Source: Clostridia bacterium
Lineage (GTDB): Bacteria; Bacillota; Clostridia; Christensenellales; UBA1242
Direction of reading: 5' to 3'
Length of the DNA: 6,125 nucleotides
Assembly: GCA_017622115.1 (NCBI GenBank)
Contig: JAGART010000074.1
Location: forward strand, 1 to 6,125
Positions 1 through 5,355 of this stretch are shown here, piece after piece; position 1 is the stretch's first letter; each line of letters starts with the position of its first letter. A program made the translations under genes and the position numbers. Below the pieces are notes generated by a model, which saw nothing but the letters and a program-made list of their open reading frames with translations, was not told where the DNA came from and did not search any database.

Positions 1-139
1 CTCCTTTTAAGGTACAAAATCTAGTCATTTTTTGAGGATTTTTTACGTGTAAAAACACATAAAAAATTAAGCGATTAAGCGCCCCCCCCCCCAGCACTTT
101 GCTGAAAGTTGGGGATAACTTGCTATTTATTTTTAACAT
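1..139 (-). CDS. Possible N-terminal fragment of an unrecognised protein, open at the window edge
   Basis: An ATG at 139-137 follows a good ribosome binding site (GGGGTGA, 150-144, 4 bases before the ATG). The frame stays open for 46 codons to the left edge. It begins MLKINSKLSPTFSKVLGGGA and later reads as a hydrophobic stretch (LIFYVFLHV, codons 24-32) followed by a basic, polar stretch. I do not recognise a family. An 11-base G run encodes most of L-G-G-G-A at codons 16-20. Losing or gaining one G leads to TAA within a few codons in both cases, so the frame is intact only at this length (or plus or minus 3). Support: the ribosome binding site and an open frame in AT-rich DNA. Against: it is short, unrecognised, and packed with repeats and hairpins, so it may be a non-coding repeat element. 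A second ribosome-binding-like AAAAGGAG at 8-1 may instead serve a gene starting just outside the window. Confidence 0.35.
   Translation of the reverse strand, partial: MLKINSKLSPTFSKVLGGGALNRLIFYVFLHVKNPQKMTRFCTLKG
39..66. repeat. Inverted repeat with AT-rich arms
   Basis: TTTTTTA-C-GTGT at 39-50 pairs with ACAC-A-TAAAAAA at 55-66 around an AAAA loop: eleven pairs with one C/A mismatch. The T run precedes and the A run follows on the plus strand, the reverse of an intrinsic terminator, so I do not call it one. It lies inside the possible reading frame at 139-1. Confidence 0.5.
66..81. repeat. Perfect tandem 8-bp direct repeat touching the C tract
   Basis: Two adjacent copies of ATTAAGCG (66-73 and 74-81) end exactly where the C run begins. 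Each copy carries a TTAA. On the minus strand these supply the TAA codons that close the two alternative frames after a one-base slip in the G tract. Two copies of 8 bp is a small repeat and may be chance. Confidence 0.75.
82..92. repeat. 11-base homopolymer C/G tract
   Basis: Eleven consecutive C on the plus strand (G on the minus strand) in otherwise AT-rich DNA. It lies inside the possible reading frame at 139-1. Long G/C homopolymers are known slippage sites, both in replication and in sequencing or assembly, so the exact count is uncertain. Confidence 0.9.
89..114. repeat. Inverted repeat built on the C tract
   Basis: CCCC (89-92) can pair with GGGG (111-114). ACTTT (96-100) can pair with AAAGT (105-109) around a GCTG loop, leaving AGC and T as a small internal bulge. 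Because the C run is longer than the GGGG arm, several registers of the outer stem are possible. A competing smaller hairpin pairs CAGCA (92-96) with TGCTG (100-104). No T tract follows on either strand, so it is not an intrinsic terminator. Role unknown. Confidence 0.5.
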
Positions 140-175
140 ATCTTCACCCCTATTTTTTTATATTTTACAACTTTT

Positions 176-204
176 AGTATAACCAAAAATAAAAAAAAGA
201 GCAA
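176..204 (-). promoter_or_regulatory. Weak candidate promoter for the reading frame at 139-1
   Basis: TATACT (181-176) is a good -10 match. TTGCTC (204-199), 17 bases upstream, matches only the TTG half of a -35. Transcription would start near 169, leaving a leader of about 30 bases that includes the GGGGTGA ribosome binding site. The element overlaps the nrdR terminator stem, so it may be only AT-rich coincidence. Confidence 0.3.
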
Positions 205-225
205 ACAAAATTTAATATGTTTGCT
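183..225 (-). terminator. Intrinsic terminator of the helD-nrdR operon
   Basis: On the minus strand AGCAAACA (225-218) pairs perfectly with TGTTTGCT (207-200) around a 10-base loop. A C and then eight T (198-191) follow, with more T after one A. It lies 35 bases after the nrdR stop codon and points the same way as the gene. Typical rho-independent arrangement. Confidence 0.85.
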
Positions 226-239
226 AAATTTTTTATATT

Positions 240-254
240 ACGAAAAACTTTCGT
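240..254 (-). other. Small hairpin just after nrdR
   Basis: ACGAAA (245-240 region on the plus strand) and TTTCGT (249-254) form a six-pair stem with a three-base loop, beginning six bases after the nrdR stop. No T tract follows directly. It precedes the main terminator and could protect the mRNA 3' end or be chance. Confidence 0.4.
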
Positions 255-260
255 GTATTC

Positions 261-725
261 TTATTGTTTTTCGATTTCGTTTTTAAAATCGTTTAATAAC
301 TCAATAAAGTTGCCCACATCTGTAAATTGTCTATAAACTGAAGCAAAGCGAATATATGCTACTTGGTCCACTTTTTTGATTTCTCTCATAACAAGTTCGC
401 CTATAAACTTTGATTGAATTTCAGGTTCTAATGTATTGTACACTTCTTTTTCGATATTATTTACAATTTCTTCGATTTGTGTAATTGTTACAGGACGTTT
501 TTCACAAGCCTTAATAAGCCCTCTTTTAATTTTTTCTCTATCAAAAGGCTGGCGACTACCATCTGTTTTAACAATTAAAACAGGAATTGTTTCGTATTCT
601 TCAAAAGTAGTAAATCGGCGACCGCACTTTATACATTCCCTACGGCGTCTAACGCTCGTGCCATTTTCATTTAAACGAGAATCGATTACTTTACTATCTA
701 CACTATTACAAAATTTGCATTTCAT
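261..725 (-). CDS. nrdR: Transcriptional repressor NrdR
   Basis: NrdR represses ribonucleotide reductase genes, sensing ATP/dATP through an ATP-cone and binding paired NrdR boxes in their promoters. The 154 residues match the family's usual length of about 150. Visible features: a zinc ribbon with C3, C6, C31 and C34; the DSR motif (15-17) and the basic RRRREC segment (26-31); then an ATP-cone from about residue 46 to 136, starting at VLIVKTDGSRQPFDREKIKRGL (opening residues) and ending near VAYIRFASVYRQF (122-134). Start: ATG at 725 has AAGGA at 737-733, 7 bases upstream. It begins 15 nt after the helD stop, with no promoter or terminator between, so it should be co-transcribed with helD. 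No ribonucleotide reductase gene and no NrdR box is visible here, so its targets lie elsewhere. Identification is secure. Confidence 0.97.
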   Translation of the reverse strand: MKCKFCNSVDSKVIDSRLNENGTSVRRRRECIKCGRRFTTFEEYETIPVLIVKTDGSRQPFDREKIKRGLIKACEKRPVTITQIEEIVNNIEKEVYNTLEPEIQSKFIGELVMREIKKVDQVAYIRFASVYRQFTDVGNFIELLNDFKNEIEKQ

Positions 726-740
726 AAATTTATCCTTATT

Positions 741-2765
741 TTATTTTTTTAAAACGTATAATTTATTAATTGCACGAGTACAAGCGATATATTTTAAGTT
801 TTCGCCCAAAAAAGATGCAAAAAGTCCACCATTTTGAACAACGATTGCAGTATTAAATTCCAAACCTTTACACATACCAACTGGCACGATTTGGATTTGC
901 TCGTAAGCCACACTTTCAGCACTATCTACCAGACTAATTTTATGTGGACAAACTTGTGCTAATTTTTGATAAAGTTCCCTAGCAGATTGCTCATCACCTG
1001 TAATTATTCCAACAGAACCATTTTGTGCAATAACTTTTTCTAAAATAAACATCACTTGACTAGAAATTTGGATTAAGTCGTCCCCTAAAAGAACTTCTTC
1101 TACCTTTTCCCCATTACTATAACGGAAAACATTGTGGCGAGGGTTGCCAATAAGTCCAGAGCAGTATAAAACAATTTCTTCACTACTTCTATAAGTATTA
1201 TCTAATGTATAAAGTTTGCTTGTGCCAAAAATTGCATTTAAGTCTATAATTTTTTGAAGGCTATCTATACCTGTTGGGTTTGTGCGTTGATATTTATCCC
1301 CAAACATACTAAATTGAGCACGAGGGAATACTCGTAACAAAAAGTCTATGAATAATAGCGGATATTCTTGAACCTCATCAATTACAATATGCTTTATGTC
1401 CATTTTGATTAACATTTCACTTGTACGTTCTTTTAATAAGCACATAAGCACCGCATCTTCGAGTTTCACTTGTTCACTATTTGCAACAGTCCACCCACAA
1501 CTACGGCAAAACTCTGCGTAAAGCCCCTCAATAGAACGAGGGGTATTAAAGCACTCATAAACTTTTGCAAAAATAAGTTGTTTTGCTGAATTATGCTTCT
1601 CTATTTTAAGTTTTTTACAAATAGCAGTTGCTATTTTATTTAATCTTGCATATAGATTATCATCTGTTAAAGATTGATACAAGTTATTTAACATTTCGGC
1701 AGTAAAGCCTTTACTTTCCACTTTAAAACCTGATTTTGCCTCACGAGAATTTGTATAATCTTGTGCAAACTTATTGATTTTATTTTTAATACTTAAATCT
1801 AATTTTGCTTTTATTACTTCACGTTCTGCTTCTGTTGAATTTATAAAACGTGTTAAAAATTCTTCATTTTCTTCAAAATCTTTTGTTATTTTAAGCAAAC
1901 GACCTGTAAATTTAGACAAAGTTGCATTTCGAGTATTTTGCTCGCCTAATTCTGGCAATACACCTTGAATGTGTGAAACAAATACTTCATTTAAAGCAAA
2001 CAACAACACATTTGCTGATTTTAAATCACGCAAGCGATACAATGCATAAGCAATACGGTGCAAAGCAACTGTTGTTTTACCACTTCCACTATAACCTTGC
2101 ACAACAACCAAATCATCTTTTAAATTTCTAATTATTTCGTTTTGCTCTGCTTGAATAGTGCCTGCAATATTGTGTAAATGGTCTGAATTAACTTTTGATA
2201 GGACTTTTTGCATATATTCATCAAAAATATTTGCATCAACATCAAAAGCATCTAGCAATTCACCATTAGCAATATCATATTGTCTTTTTACACTAACTTC
2301 CCCTTCGATTATTCCATCTGGGATTGAATATTTTGCCCTACCTTTGCCATATTCATAAAAAAGTTCGGCAATAGGAGCACGCCAGTCTATTACAAAATAG
2401 TCGTTGTTATCTTCTATACTTGTTAATCCTATATATGCTTTTATAAAATCACCACTATCTGCATTAAAATCGACCCTACCAAAATACGGTCTTGCTTTGT
2501 TGCGAAATAATGCATTTGATTTATCAATATTGTTATTTGCTAACTCAATATTTTCGTTAATAATTTGATTTACAGAAACTCGTTCTGCATTGTCTAACTC
2601 ACCGAAAACTTGTGTACCATCTACGTAATATTTACGCAACTCCTCAACAGTTTGTTTAGACTTCTCTATATCAAAATTAAGTTTAGCAATTTTTTTGTCT
2701 ATAACTTTTTTAGTATCGTTTAAATATTGTACTTCCTCTTTCCATTCAGCACTATTTTTATTCAT
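741..2765 (-). CDS. helD: HelD-type RNA polymerase recycling helicase (UvrD/Rep-like SF1 ATPase)
   Basis: HelD proteins bind RNA polymerase, pushing an N-terminal coiled coil into the secondary channel and using ATP-driven movement to clear stalled or post-termination complexes. Order along the 674 residues: a charged, predicted coiled-coil N terminus (about 5-48); the HelD signature DWRAP (127-131), continuing through SVKRQYDI; the Q motif TIQAEQNEIIR (203-213); Walker A G-Y-S-G-S-G-K-T-T (224-232, K230); an insert rich in charged residues (about 290-430); Walker B IDEVQEY (462-468); motif III GDKYQ (489-493); motif IV TYRSS (524-528); motif V KGLEF (633-637); and motif VI CTRA (662-665). 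All SF1 motifs are intact, so ATPase activity is expected. It is about 100 residues shorter than B. subtilis HelD (774). Start ATG at 2765 has GGGG at 2776-2773, 7 bases upstream. First gene of a two-gene operon with nrdR. A DNA-repair UvrD is unlikely given the DWRAP segment and N-terminal arm. Confidence 0.92.
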   Translation of the reverse strand: MNKNSAEWKEEVQYLNDTKKVIDKKIAKLNFDIEKSKQTVEELRKYYVDGTQVFGELDNAERVSVNQIINENIELANNNIDKSNALFRNKARPYFGRVDFNADSGDFIKAYIGLTSIEDNNDYFVIDWRAPIAELFYEYGKGRAKYSIPDGIIEGEVSVKRQYDIANGELLDAFDVDANIFDEYMQKVLSKVNSDHLHNIAGTIQAEQNEIIRNLKDDLVVVQGYSGSGKTTVALHRIAYALYRLRDLKSANVLLFALNEVFVSHIQGVLPELGEQNTRNATLSKFTGRLLKITKDFEENEEFLTRFINSTEAEREVIKAKLDLSIKNKINKFAQDYTNSREAKSGFKVESKGFTAEMLNNLYQSLTDDNLYARLNKIATAICKKLKIEKHNSAKQLIFAKVYECFNTPRSIEGLYAEFCRSCGWTVANSEQVKLEDAVLMCLLKERTSEMLIKMDIKHIVIDEVQEYPLLFIDFLLRVFPRAQFSMFGDKYQRTNPTGIDSLQKIIDLNAIFGTSKLYTLDNTYRSSEEIVLYCSGLIGNPRHNVFRYSNGEKVEEVLLGDDLIQISSQVMFILEKVIAQNGSVGIITGDEQSARELYQKLAQVCPHKISLVDSAESVAYEQIQIVPVGMCKGLEFNTAIVVQNGGLFASFLGENLKYIACTRAINKLYVLKK

Positions 2766-2791
2766 TAAAATACCCCACTTTTAGTAGATGA

Positions 2792-2820
2792 ATGATATCA
2801 TATTTTTAATTTTTAGTCAA
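2792..2820 (-). promoter_or_regulatory. Promoter of the helD-nrdR operon
   Basis: TTGACT (2820-2815), a 17-base spacer, then TATCAT (2797-2792), with TG one base upstream of the -10 box (extended -10). This is close to the housekeeping sigma consensus and predicts a start near 2785, some 20 bases before the ATG. The -10 lies inside a perfect 10-bp palindrome ATGATATCAT (2792-2801). It sits just downstream of the degV terminator. Confidence 0.85.
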
Positions 2821-2833
2821 CATTAATTTTTAA

Positions 2834-2867
2834 CAAAAAACACAGAGAATAGCATTCCCTGTATTTT
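2834..2867 (-). terminator. Intrinsic terminator of degV
   Basis: On the minus strand ACAGGGAAT (2862-2854) pairs with ATTCTCTGT (2850-2842) around a GCT loop, with one G-T wobble. The stem can extend with AAAAT/GTTTT to 14 pairs. A run of six T (2840-2835) follows. It lies 19 bases past the degV stop and isolates it from helD. Confidence 0.88.
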
Positions 2868-2886
2868 AAAAAAACTATGCGTAAAA

Positions 2887-3735
2887 TTATTTTTGATAAT
2901 ACAAAATACCTATTGTGTTTGGCCCACAGTGAGTACCAACAGTACAGCCTGCACTTGTTTCAATTATTTCATCAAATTTGTCTTTTATTTTTTCTCTAAT
3001 CTTTTGAACAATCTCATCATCAATAGGTGTATGAGTAATAAAACAACGTTTTGTGTCTATATCGCTATAATTTTGCAAAATATAATCAACATAAGCATCA
3101 ACAGATTTCTCAAACTTACCCATAAGTTTTTTGCCTACTTTCATTTCGCCATCATTTAACACAATTATAGGCTTAATTCCCAAAGCACTTGCCGCAAATA
3201 AAGTAACAGCCGAACACCTACCCCCTTTGTGAAGATAAGTAAGTTTATCGAGTACAAAACTTGCTTGTACTTTATCAACTCTTTCTTTAACCAAAGTATA
3301 AATTTGTTTGGCATCAAGTCCTTGTTCAATCAAATCACACGCATAAAGCATTTGAAGCCCAATACCTGTTGAAAGCGATTTTGAGTCAATCACAAACACT
3401 TTGTCTTTAAATTCTTTACTAGCAGTAACACAATTTTGGTTAATTGCAGAAAGTTTTTTAGAAATTGTAAAGTGAATAATCGCATCATAACCACCATCAC
3501 TTTGAAGTTGGTTTTGCCAAAATTCACTAATCTCAAAAGGATTATATGCAGCAGTCTTTGGCATTACATCACTATCTTTTAAGAAACTATAAAATTCATC
3601 TTGTGTAATAGTTGCAGAATCTTCAAAATCTTTATCGCCTAATGAAATGTGTACAGGCATAATACCTATATTATATTTTTTAATTAATTCGGGAGATAAA
3701 TCACAAATTGTATCCCCTGTTATTTTTATTTTCAT
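2887..3735 (-). CDS. DegV family fatty-acid-binding protein
   Basis: DegV (FakB-like) proteins bind a fatty acid between two domains. In characterised Firmicutes they present it to the kinase FakA, feeding exogenous fatty acids into phospholipid synthesis. The 282 residues are full length. Visible family features: N-terminal K-I-T-G-D-T-I-C-D-L (4-13), equivalent to the usual TDST-DL; PKTAAYNP (59-66), in place of the common TSQPS loop; FTISKKLSAINQN (89-101); VIDSKSLSTGIG (115-126), the conserved D-S-x-x-L-S-x-G segment; LTYLHKGGRCS (165-175), the typical L-x-KGGR; GIKPII (186-191); ITHTP (233-237); and HCGPNTIGILYY (269-280), the conserved C-terminal H-x-GP-x-x-G. Start ATG at 3735 has AAAGGGG 7 bases upstream; an ATG five bases earlier (3740) is out of frame and stops at once. 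Monocistronic between two terminators. No fakA is in view, and paralogues are common, so the exact ligand is unknown. Confidence 0.93.
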   Translation of the reverse strand: MKIKITGDTICDLSPELIKKYNIGIMPVHISLGDKDFEDSATITQDEFYSFLKDSDVMPKTAAYNPFEISEFWQNQLQSDGGYDAIIHFTISKKLSAINQNCVTASKEFKDKVFVIDSKSLSTGIGLQMLYACDLIEQGLDAKQIYTLVKERVDKVQASFVLDKLTYLHKGGRCSAVTLFAASALGIKPIIVLNDGEMKVGKKLMGKFEKSVDAYVDYILQNYSDIDTKRCFITHTPIDDEIVQKIREKIKDKFDEIIETSAGCTVGTHCGPNTIGILYYQK

Positions 3736-3759
3736 AACATTTCCCCTTTATAAGGTTAT

Positions 3760-3765
3760 ATTATA
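3760..3765 (-). promoter_or_regulatory. Possible -10 element for degV
   Basis: A perfect TATAAT lies 24 bases upstream of the degV ATG. At 17-18 bases spacing the -35 position is A-rich with no match; the nearest TTGCTA (3795-3790) is too far. A promoter is expected here because glyS ends in a terminator, but the region is so AT-rich that TATAAT alone is weak evidence. Confidence 0.35.
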
Positions 3766-3790
3766 TATATTGCCATATTTTTTTATTTTT

Positions 3791-3834
3791 AGCAAACAAA
3801 AACGGGGCAAAAAGCCTTTTTTAACCTTTACCCC
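3791..3834 (-). terminator. Probable intrinsic terminator of glyS
   Basis: On the minus strand GGGG (3834-3831) followed by TAAAG pairs with CTTTTTG and CCCC (3807-3804), including G-T wobbles, around an A-rich loop. GTTTTTGTTT follows (3803-3794). An alternative small hairpin AAAAA-GGC-TTTTT lies within the loop region. It starts 18 bases past the glyS stop. Confidence 0.7.
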
Positions 3835-3851
3835 TATTTTGTCTAAATATT

Positions 3852-5258
3852 TTAAGCATTTAATTTATTGAATAAATATGCTTGCAAATCATCGATTTTT
3901 ATACGTTCTTGTTCCATACTATCACGGTCACGTACAGTTACACAGTTATCTTCTAATGTATCAAAGTCAACAGTTACACAATAAGGTGTACCGATTTCAT
4001 CTTGTCTGCGATAACGTTTACCAATAGAACCAGTAACATCATATTCACAACGGAATGTTTCGTTTAACTTTTTGAAAAGTTCAAAAGCAGGTTCTTCTAA
4101 TTTTTTACTCAAAGGCAAAACTGCAACTTTAATAGGAGCAATTTTTGGAGCGAAGCCCAATACTACACGAGTATCACCATCAGCAAGTTCTTCTTCTCTA
4201 TAAGCACTACACAATACCGCTAATAACATTCTGTCCACACCGACACTAGGTTCAACAACATACGGAATGTAAGTTTCGTTTGTAAATGGGTCTGTGTAAG
4301 ACAAATCTTCGCCACTATGAGTTTGATGTTGTGTCAAGTCATAGTTTGTACGATTAGCAATTCCCCACAACTCACCCCAACCAAACGGATACTTAAATTC
4401 AATATCTGTAGTTGCAGCAGAATAGAAACATAATTCTTCTGGTTCGTGGTCACGAAGTCTTAATAAGTCTTGCTTAATACCTAAATTAAGTAAGAAGTCA
4501 AAACATTCTTTTCTATAATACTTGTGCCAGTCTTGTGCACTATCTGGGTGACAGAAAAATTCCATTTCCATTTGTTCAAATTCACGCACACGGAAAATAA
4601 AGTTTCCTGGTGTAATTTCGTTTCTAAATGCTTTACCTATTTGGCAAATACCCATAGGCAATTTACTACGAGTAGCACGTTGAACATTTTTAAAGTTAAC
4701 AAAAATACCACCTGCGGTTTCTGGTCTTAAATAAACCGTACTTGTATTGTCTTCTGTAACACCAATAAATGTTTTAAACATTAAGTTAAATTTACGAATA
4801 CCAGTAAAATCACATTTACCGCAATTAGGACAAACAATATTGTTGTCTGCAATAAACTTTTCTAACTGGCTGTCTTCCATTGCTTCAACACTACCGATTT
4901 CAACTTTTTGCCCCGCTTGTTCTTTTGCAAAAAGCCATTCTTCAATTAACTTGTCTGCACGGTGTCTAGTCTTGCATTGTTTGCAGTCTAAAAGTGGGTC
5001 ACTAAATCCGTCTAAATGTCCGCTTGCTTTCCAAACTTTTGGGTTCATAATTATAGCACTATCAAGACCAACATTGTGCGGTTCTTGTTGTACAAAACGT
5101 TTCCACCAAGCAGATTTAATATTATTTTTTAACTCAACACCTAATGGACCATAATCCCAAGAGTTGCTCAATCCACCATAAATTTCACTTCCAGCAAAAA
5201 TAAAACCTCTGTTTTTGCACAAAGCAACTAATTCGGTCATAGTCAAGTTATCTTTCAT
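3852..5258 (-). CDS. glyS: Glycyl-tRNA synthetase, single-chain alpha2 type
   Basis: This cytoplasmic class II synthetase charges tRNA-Gly with glycine using ATP. It is the homodimeric, eukaryote-like form, unrelated in architecture to the two-subunit glyQ/glyS enzyme. From the start chosen here it has 468 residues, normal for the family. Visible: N-terminal [18 protein letters not shown] (12-29) and the WDYGPLG segment (34-40); a CKQC (92-95) and a CPNCGKC (143-149) group in the insertion region, likely binding zinc; [12 protein letters not shown] (178-189); motif 2 beginning [10 protein letters not shown] (211-220) and reaching the [11 protein letters not shown] strand; motif 3 [12 protein letters not shown] (336-347); and a C-terminal anticodon-binding domain from about 374 (PIKVAVLPL) to the end. 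An in-frame ATG two codons upstream (5264) is only one base from the AGGAG, while the ATG at 5258 is seven bases away, so I start at 5258. Monocistronic, with its own promoter and terminator. Confidence 0.96.
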   Translation of the reverse strand: MKDNLTMTELVALCKNRGFIFAGSEIYGGLSNSWDYGPLGVELKNNIKSAWWKRFVQQEPHNVGLDSAIIMNPKVWKASGHLDGFSDPLLDCKQCKTRHRADKLIEEWLFAKEQAGQKVEIGSVEAMEDSQLEKFIADNNIVCPNCGKCDFTGIRKFNLMFKTFIGVTEDNTSTVYLRPETAGGIFVNFKNVQRATRSKLPMGICQIGKAFRNEITPGNFIFRVREFEQMEMEFFCHPDSAQDWHKYYRKECFDFLLNLGIKQDLLRLRDHEPEELCFYSAATTDIEFKYPFGWGELWGIANRTNYDLTQHQTHSGEDLSYTDPFTNETYIPYVVEPSVGVDRMLLAVLCSAYREEELADGDTRVVLGFAPKIAPIKVAVLPLSKKLEEPAFELFKKLNETFRCEYDVTGSIGKRYRRQDEIGTPYCVTVDFDTLEDNCVTVRDRDSMEQERIKIDDLQAYLFNKLNA

Positions 5259-5265
5259 ATACATT

Positions 5266-5270
5266 CTCCT
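5266..5270 (-). promoter_or_regulatory. Ribosome binding site that decides the glyS start
   Basis: AGGAG lies seven bases before the ATG at 5258 and one base before the in-frame ATG at 5264. The spacing favours 5258, giving a protein starting MKDNL and removing two residues (Met-Tyr) from the longer model. Confidence 0.8.
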
Positions 5271-5275
5271 ATATT

Positions 5276-5290
5276 ATACATATAATGTAT
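5276..5290. repeat. Dyad at the predicted glyS transcription start
   Basis: ATACAT (5276-5281) and ATGTAT (5285-5290) are inverted around ATA. A wider pair, TATTATA (5272-5278) and TATAATA (5294-5300), surrounds and partly overlaps it. It spans the predicted transcription start, where an operator could sit, but such dyads arise easily in AT-rich DNA. Confidence 0.35.
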
Positions 5291-5291
5291 G

Positions 5292-5320
5292 ATTATAATA
5301 CAAAACGTTCGAATTTGCAA
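5292..5320 (-). promoter_or_regulatory. Promoter of glyS
   Basis: TTGCAA (5320-5315), a 17-base spacer, then perfect TATAAT (5297-5292). It predicts a start near 5285 and a leader of only about 27 bases. That is too short for the T-box riboswitch often found before Firmicutes aminoacyl-tRNA synthetase genes. Confidence 0.8.
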
Positions 5321-5330
5321 GTGCTCAAAT

Positions 5331-5355
5331 AAAAAAAGGCAGTATATTGCCTTTT
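5331..5355 (-). terminator. Intrinsic terminator of the InlB-repeat protein gene
   Basis: On the minus strand AAAAGGCA (5355-5348) pairs perfectly with TGCCTTTT (5341-5334) around a six-base loop, followed by more T (5333-5331) and ATTT. The first stem bases are the last two bases of the TAA stop codon, so the hairpin begins inside the gene's end. Confidence 0.88.

Noticed and set aside
39..66. Bidirectional intrinsic terminator
   Set aside because: T runs precede and A runs follow the stem on the plus strand (and the same holds on the minus strand), the opposite of terminator order.
110..118. DnaA-box-like TTATCCCCA on the minus strand
   Set aside because: It has one mismatch to TTATCCACA, stands alone, and no dnaA, dnaN or box cluster is nearby, so it does not support an origin.
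157..186. Promoter TTGGTT-18-TATAAA for the frame at 139-1
   Set aside because: It would start transcription around 150, at the edge of the ribosome binding site, leaving almost no leader. The overlapping TATACT candidate fits better.
200..210. AGCAAACAAAA shared with 3791-3801 as a repeat
   Set aside because: The 11-base match lies in a stem in one terminator and beside the T tract in the other. It is low complexity and likely chance in AT-rich DNA.
436..837. Plus-strand open frame of 133 residues over nrdR and the end of helD
   Set aside because: It is antisense to the certain nrdR gene and resembles no family. Open frames of this kind are shadows of the coding strand.
4747..5154. Plus-strand open frame of 135 residues inside glyS
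   Set aside because: It lies wholly antisense to conserved glycyl-tRNA synthetase sequence and matches no family I recognise.
5265..5353. T-box or other riboswitch before glyS
   Set aside because: The whole gap to the upstream gene is under 100 bases and contains that gene's terminator and the glyS promoter. There is no room for a T-box.
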